A stretch of DNA of 5,058 nt. It comes from Pseudomonadota bacterium. Its GTDB lineage: Bacteria; Pseudomonadota; Gammaproteobacteria; Burkholderiales; Thiobacillaceae. Below the pieces are notes generated by a model. That model saw only the letters and a program-made list of their open reading frames with translations. It ran no database searches and had not been told where the DNA came from. The stretch's first letter is position 1. Every line of letters begins with the position of its first letter. The position numbers were made by a program, and so were the translations under genes. Shown here in pieces: positions 4,273 to 5,058 of this stretch. The stretch spans positions 1 to 5,058 of the forward strand of contig JAJYXA010000600.1 of assembly GCA_021791235.1 (NCBI GenBank). The letters are read 5' to 3'.

Positions 4273-5058
4273 CTATTTCACCCCGCTCATCACCGTTTCC
4301 AGCGTCACCCACTTGCCATCCTTCACCTGGTACAGCGTGACCGCACCGCCGGTGATATCGCCCTTGGCGTCGAAACGGATCCGTCCGGTCACACCCTGAT
4401 AGTCGGTATTGGGCAGTTCGGCCAGATACCTGGCGGGATCGCTGGAGTCGGCGCGCTTCATGGCGTCGACCAGCACATGCATGGCGTCGTAGGCGTAGGG
4501 GGAATAGTTCTGGATCTTGCCGTATTTGGCTTCGAACTTGGCCTTGAACGCGCTGCCGCCCGGCATCGCGTCGAGCGGCAGACCGGGGTTGGATGCCAGC
4601 GCGCCCTCGGCGTCGGCGCCGGCCAGCTCGATGAACTTGGGCGTCTGCGCGCCGTCGCCGCCCATGAACTTCGCCGTCAACCCGAGTTGCTTCATCTGCT
4701 TGACCATGGGCGCGGCCTGCGGATCCATGCCGCCGAAGAACACCAGGTCGGGCGACTTGCCCTTGATCGAGGTGAGGATCGCCATGAAGTCGGTCGCGCG
4801 GTCGGACGTGTATTCGCGCGCCACCACTTCGCCCCCCGCCGCCTTGGCCGCCTTTTCCACTTCGTCGGCCAATCCCTGCCCATAGGCGGTGCGGTCGTCG
4901 ATGATGGCGATTTTTTTCGCGCCCAGCCTGGTCACCGCGAAGTGCCCCAGCACAGCGCCCTGCTGCGCGTCGTTGGTCATCACGCGATAGGCCGTCTTGT
5001 AGCCGGATGCCGTGTAGGCCACCGCAGTGGCCGAGGGTGAAATCTGCGGAATGCCGTT
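4273..5058 (-). CDS. livJ: Branched-chain amino acid ABC transporter substrate-binding protein (C-terminal part, cut by window edge)
   Basis: The reading frame stays open to the window edge and gives 261 residues; the family is about 370, so roughly 110 N-terminal residues and the signal peptide are missing. It is a type 1 periplasmic binding protein (Peripla_BP_6 / LivJ-LivK). It starts NGIPQISPSATAVAYTASGY; IPQISP.AT is the ligand-site loop of LivJ-like proteins. Next come KKIAIIDDRTAYGQGLADEV, then DLVFFGGMDPQAAPMVKQMK and FMGGDGAQTPKFIELAGADA, the strand-loop segments lining the second lobe. YSPYAYDAMHVLVDAM and the C-terminal TGRIRFDAKGDIT are also typical. Where E. coli LivJ has PEG in the FMG...G loop, this protein has GDG, so Asp may replace the ligand-contacting Glu. 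It stops at TAG 4273-4275 and is the first Liv gene in transcription order. The exact amino acid bound cannot be read from the sequence; livJ is used for the family. Confidence 0.93.
   Translation of the reverse strand, partial: NGIPQISPSATAVAYTASGYKTAYRVMTNDAQQGAVLGHFAVTRLGAKKIAIIDDRTAYGQGLADEVEKAAKAAGGEVVAREYTSDRATDFMAILTSIKGKSPDLVFFGGMDPQAAPMVKQMKQLGLTAKFMGGDGAQTPKFIELAGADAEGALASNPGLPLDAMPGGSAFKAKFEAKYGKIQNYSPYAYDAMHVLVDAMKRADSSDPARYLAELPNTDYQGVTGRIRFDAKGDITGGAVTLYQVKDGKWVTLETVMSGVK

Noticed and set aside
4198..5040. Plus-strand open frame of 280 codons
   Set aside because: It is antisense to the binding protein gene, and its first residues run through the spacer. It shows no domain and a shadow-like composition.

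Overview
The window holds a branched-chain (hydrophobic) amino acid ABC transporter operon of the Liv/HAAT type, all on the minus strand. In transcription order, right to left, it contains a livJ/livK-type periplasmic binding protein (N-terminus outside the window), the permeases livH and livM, the ATPase livG, and the ATPase livF (C-terminus outside the window). The Liv genes are very GC-rich (a sampled line inside livM is about 72% GC) and their proteins look like those of a proteobacterium. Betaproteobacteria are the best guess, from the gene order, the protein style and two intergenic palindromes that resemble repeats common in that group. The genus cannot be fixed from this sequence.

Region by region: 1-315 is the 5' part of livF. 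316-423 is a spacer filled by a long imperfect palindrome. 424-1191 is livG. 1192-1270 is a spacer with a second, unrelated palindrome. 1271-2344 is livM, overlapping livH (2328-3257) by 17 nt. 3261-3850 is a type II toxin-antitoxin pair (ParE/RelE-like toxin, ribbon-helix-helix antitoxin), with a probable operator at 3867-3897. 3923-4206 is a broken gene of the lysozyme-inhibitor LprI (DUF1311) family. It has no start codon, a 1-nt frameshift near 4018 and two altered consensus residues, and it is missing from a plain ORF list because no frame is intact. 4207-4272 is a short spacer. 4273-5058 is the 3' part of the binding protein gene.

The binding protein captures the amino acid in the periplasm, LivH and LivM form the membrane channel, and LivG and LivF hydrolyse ATP. 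The lower-GC stretch (about 45-50% in sampled lines) carrying the toxin-antitoxin pair and the LprI remnant separates the binding protein gene from the permeases and looks like acquired DNA inside the operon. The toxin stop codon lies 3 nt before the livH start and livH has no clear ribosome binding site of its own, so livHMGF expression may now depend on the toxin-antitoxin transcript and on translation of the toxin gene.

No tRNA, rRNA, CRISPR array, transposase or convincing Rho-independent terminator was seen.
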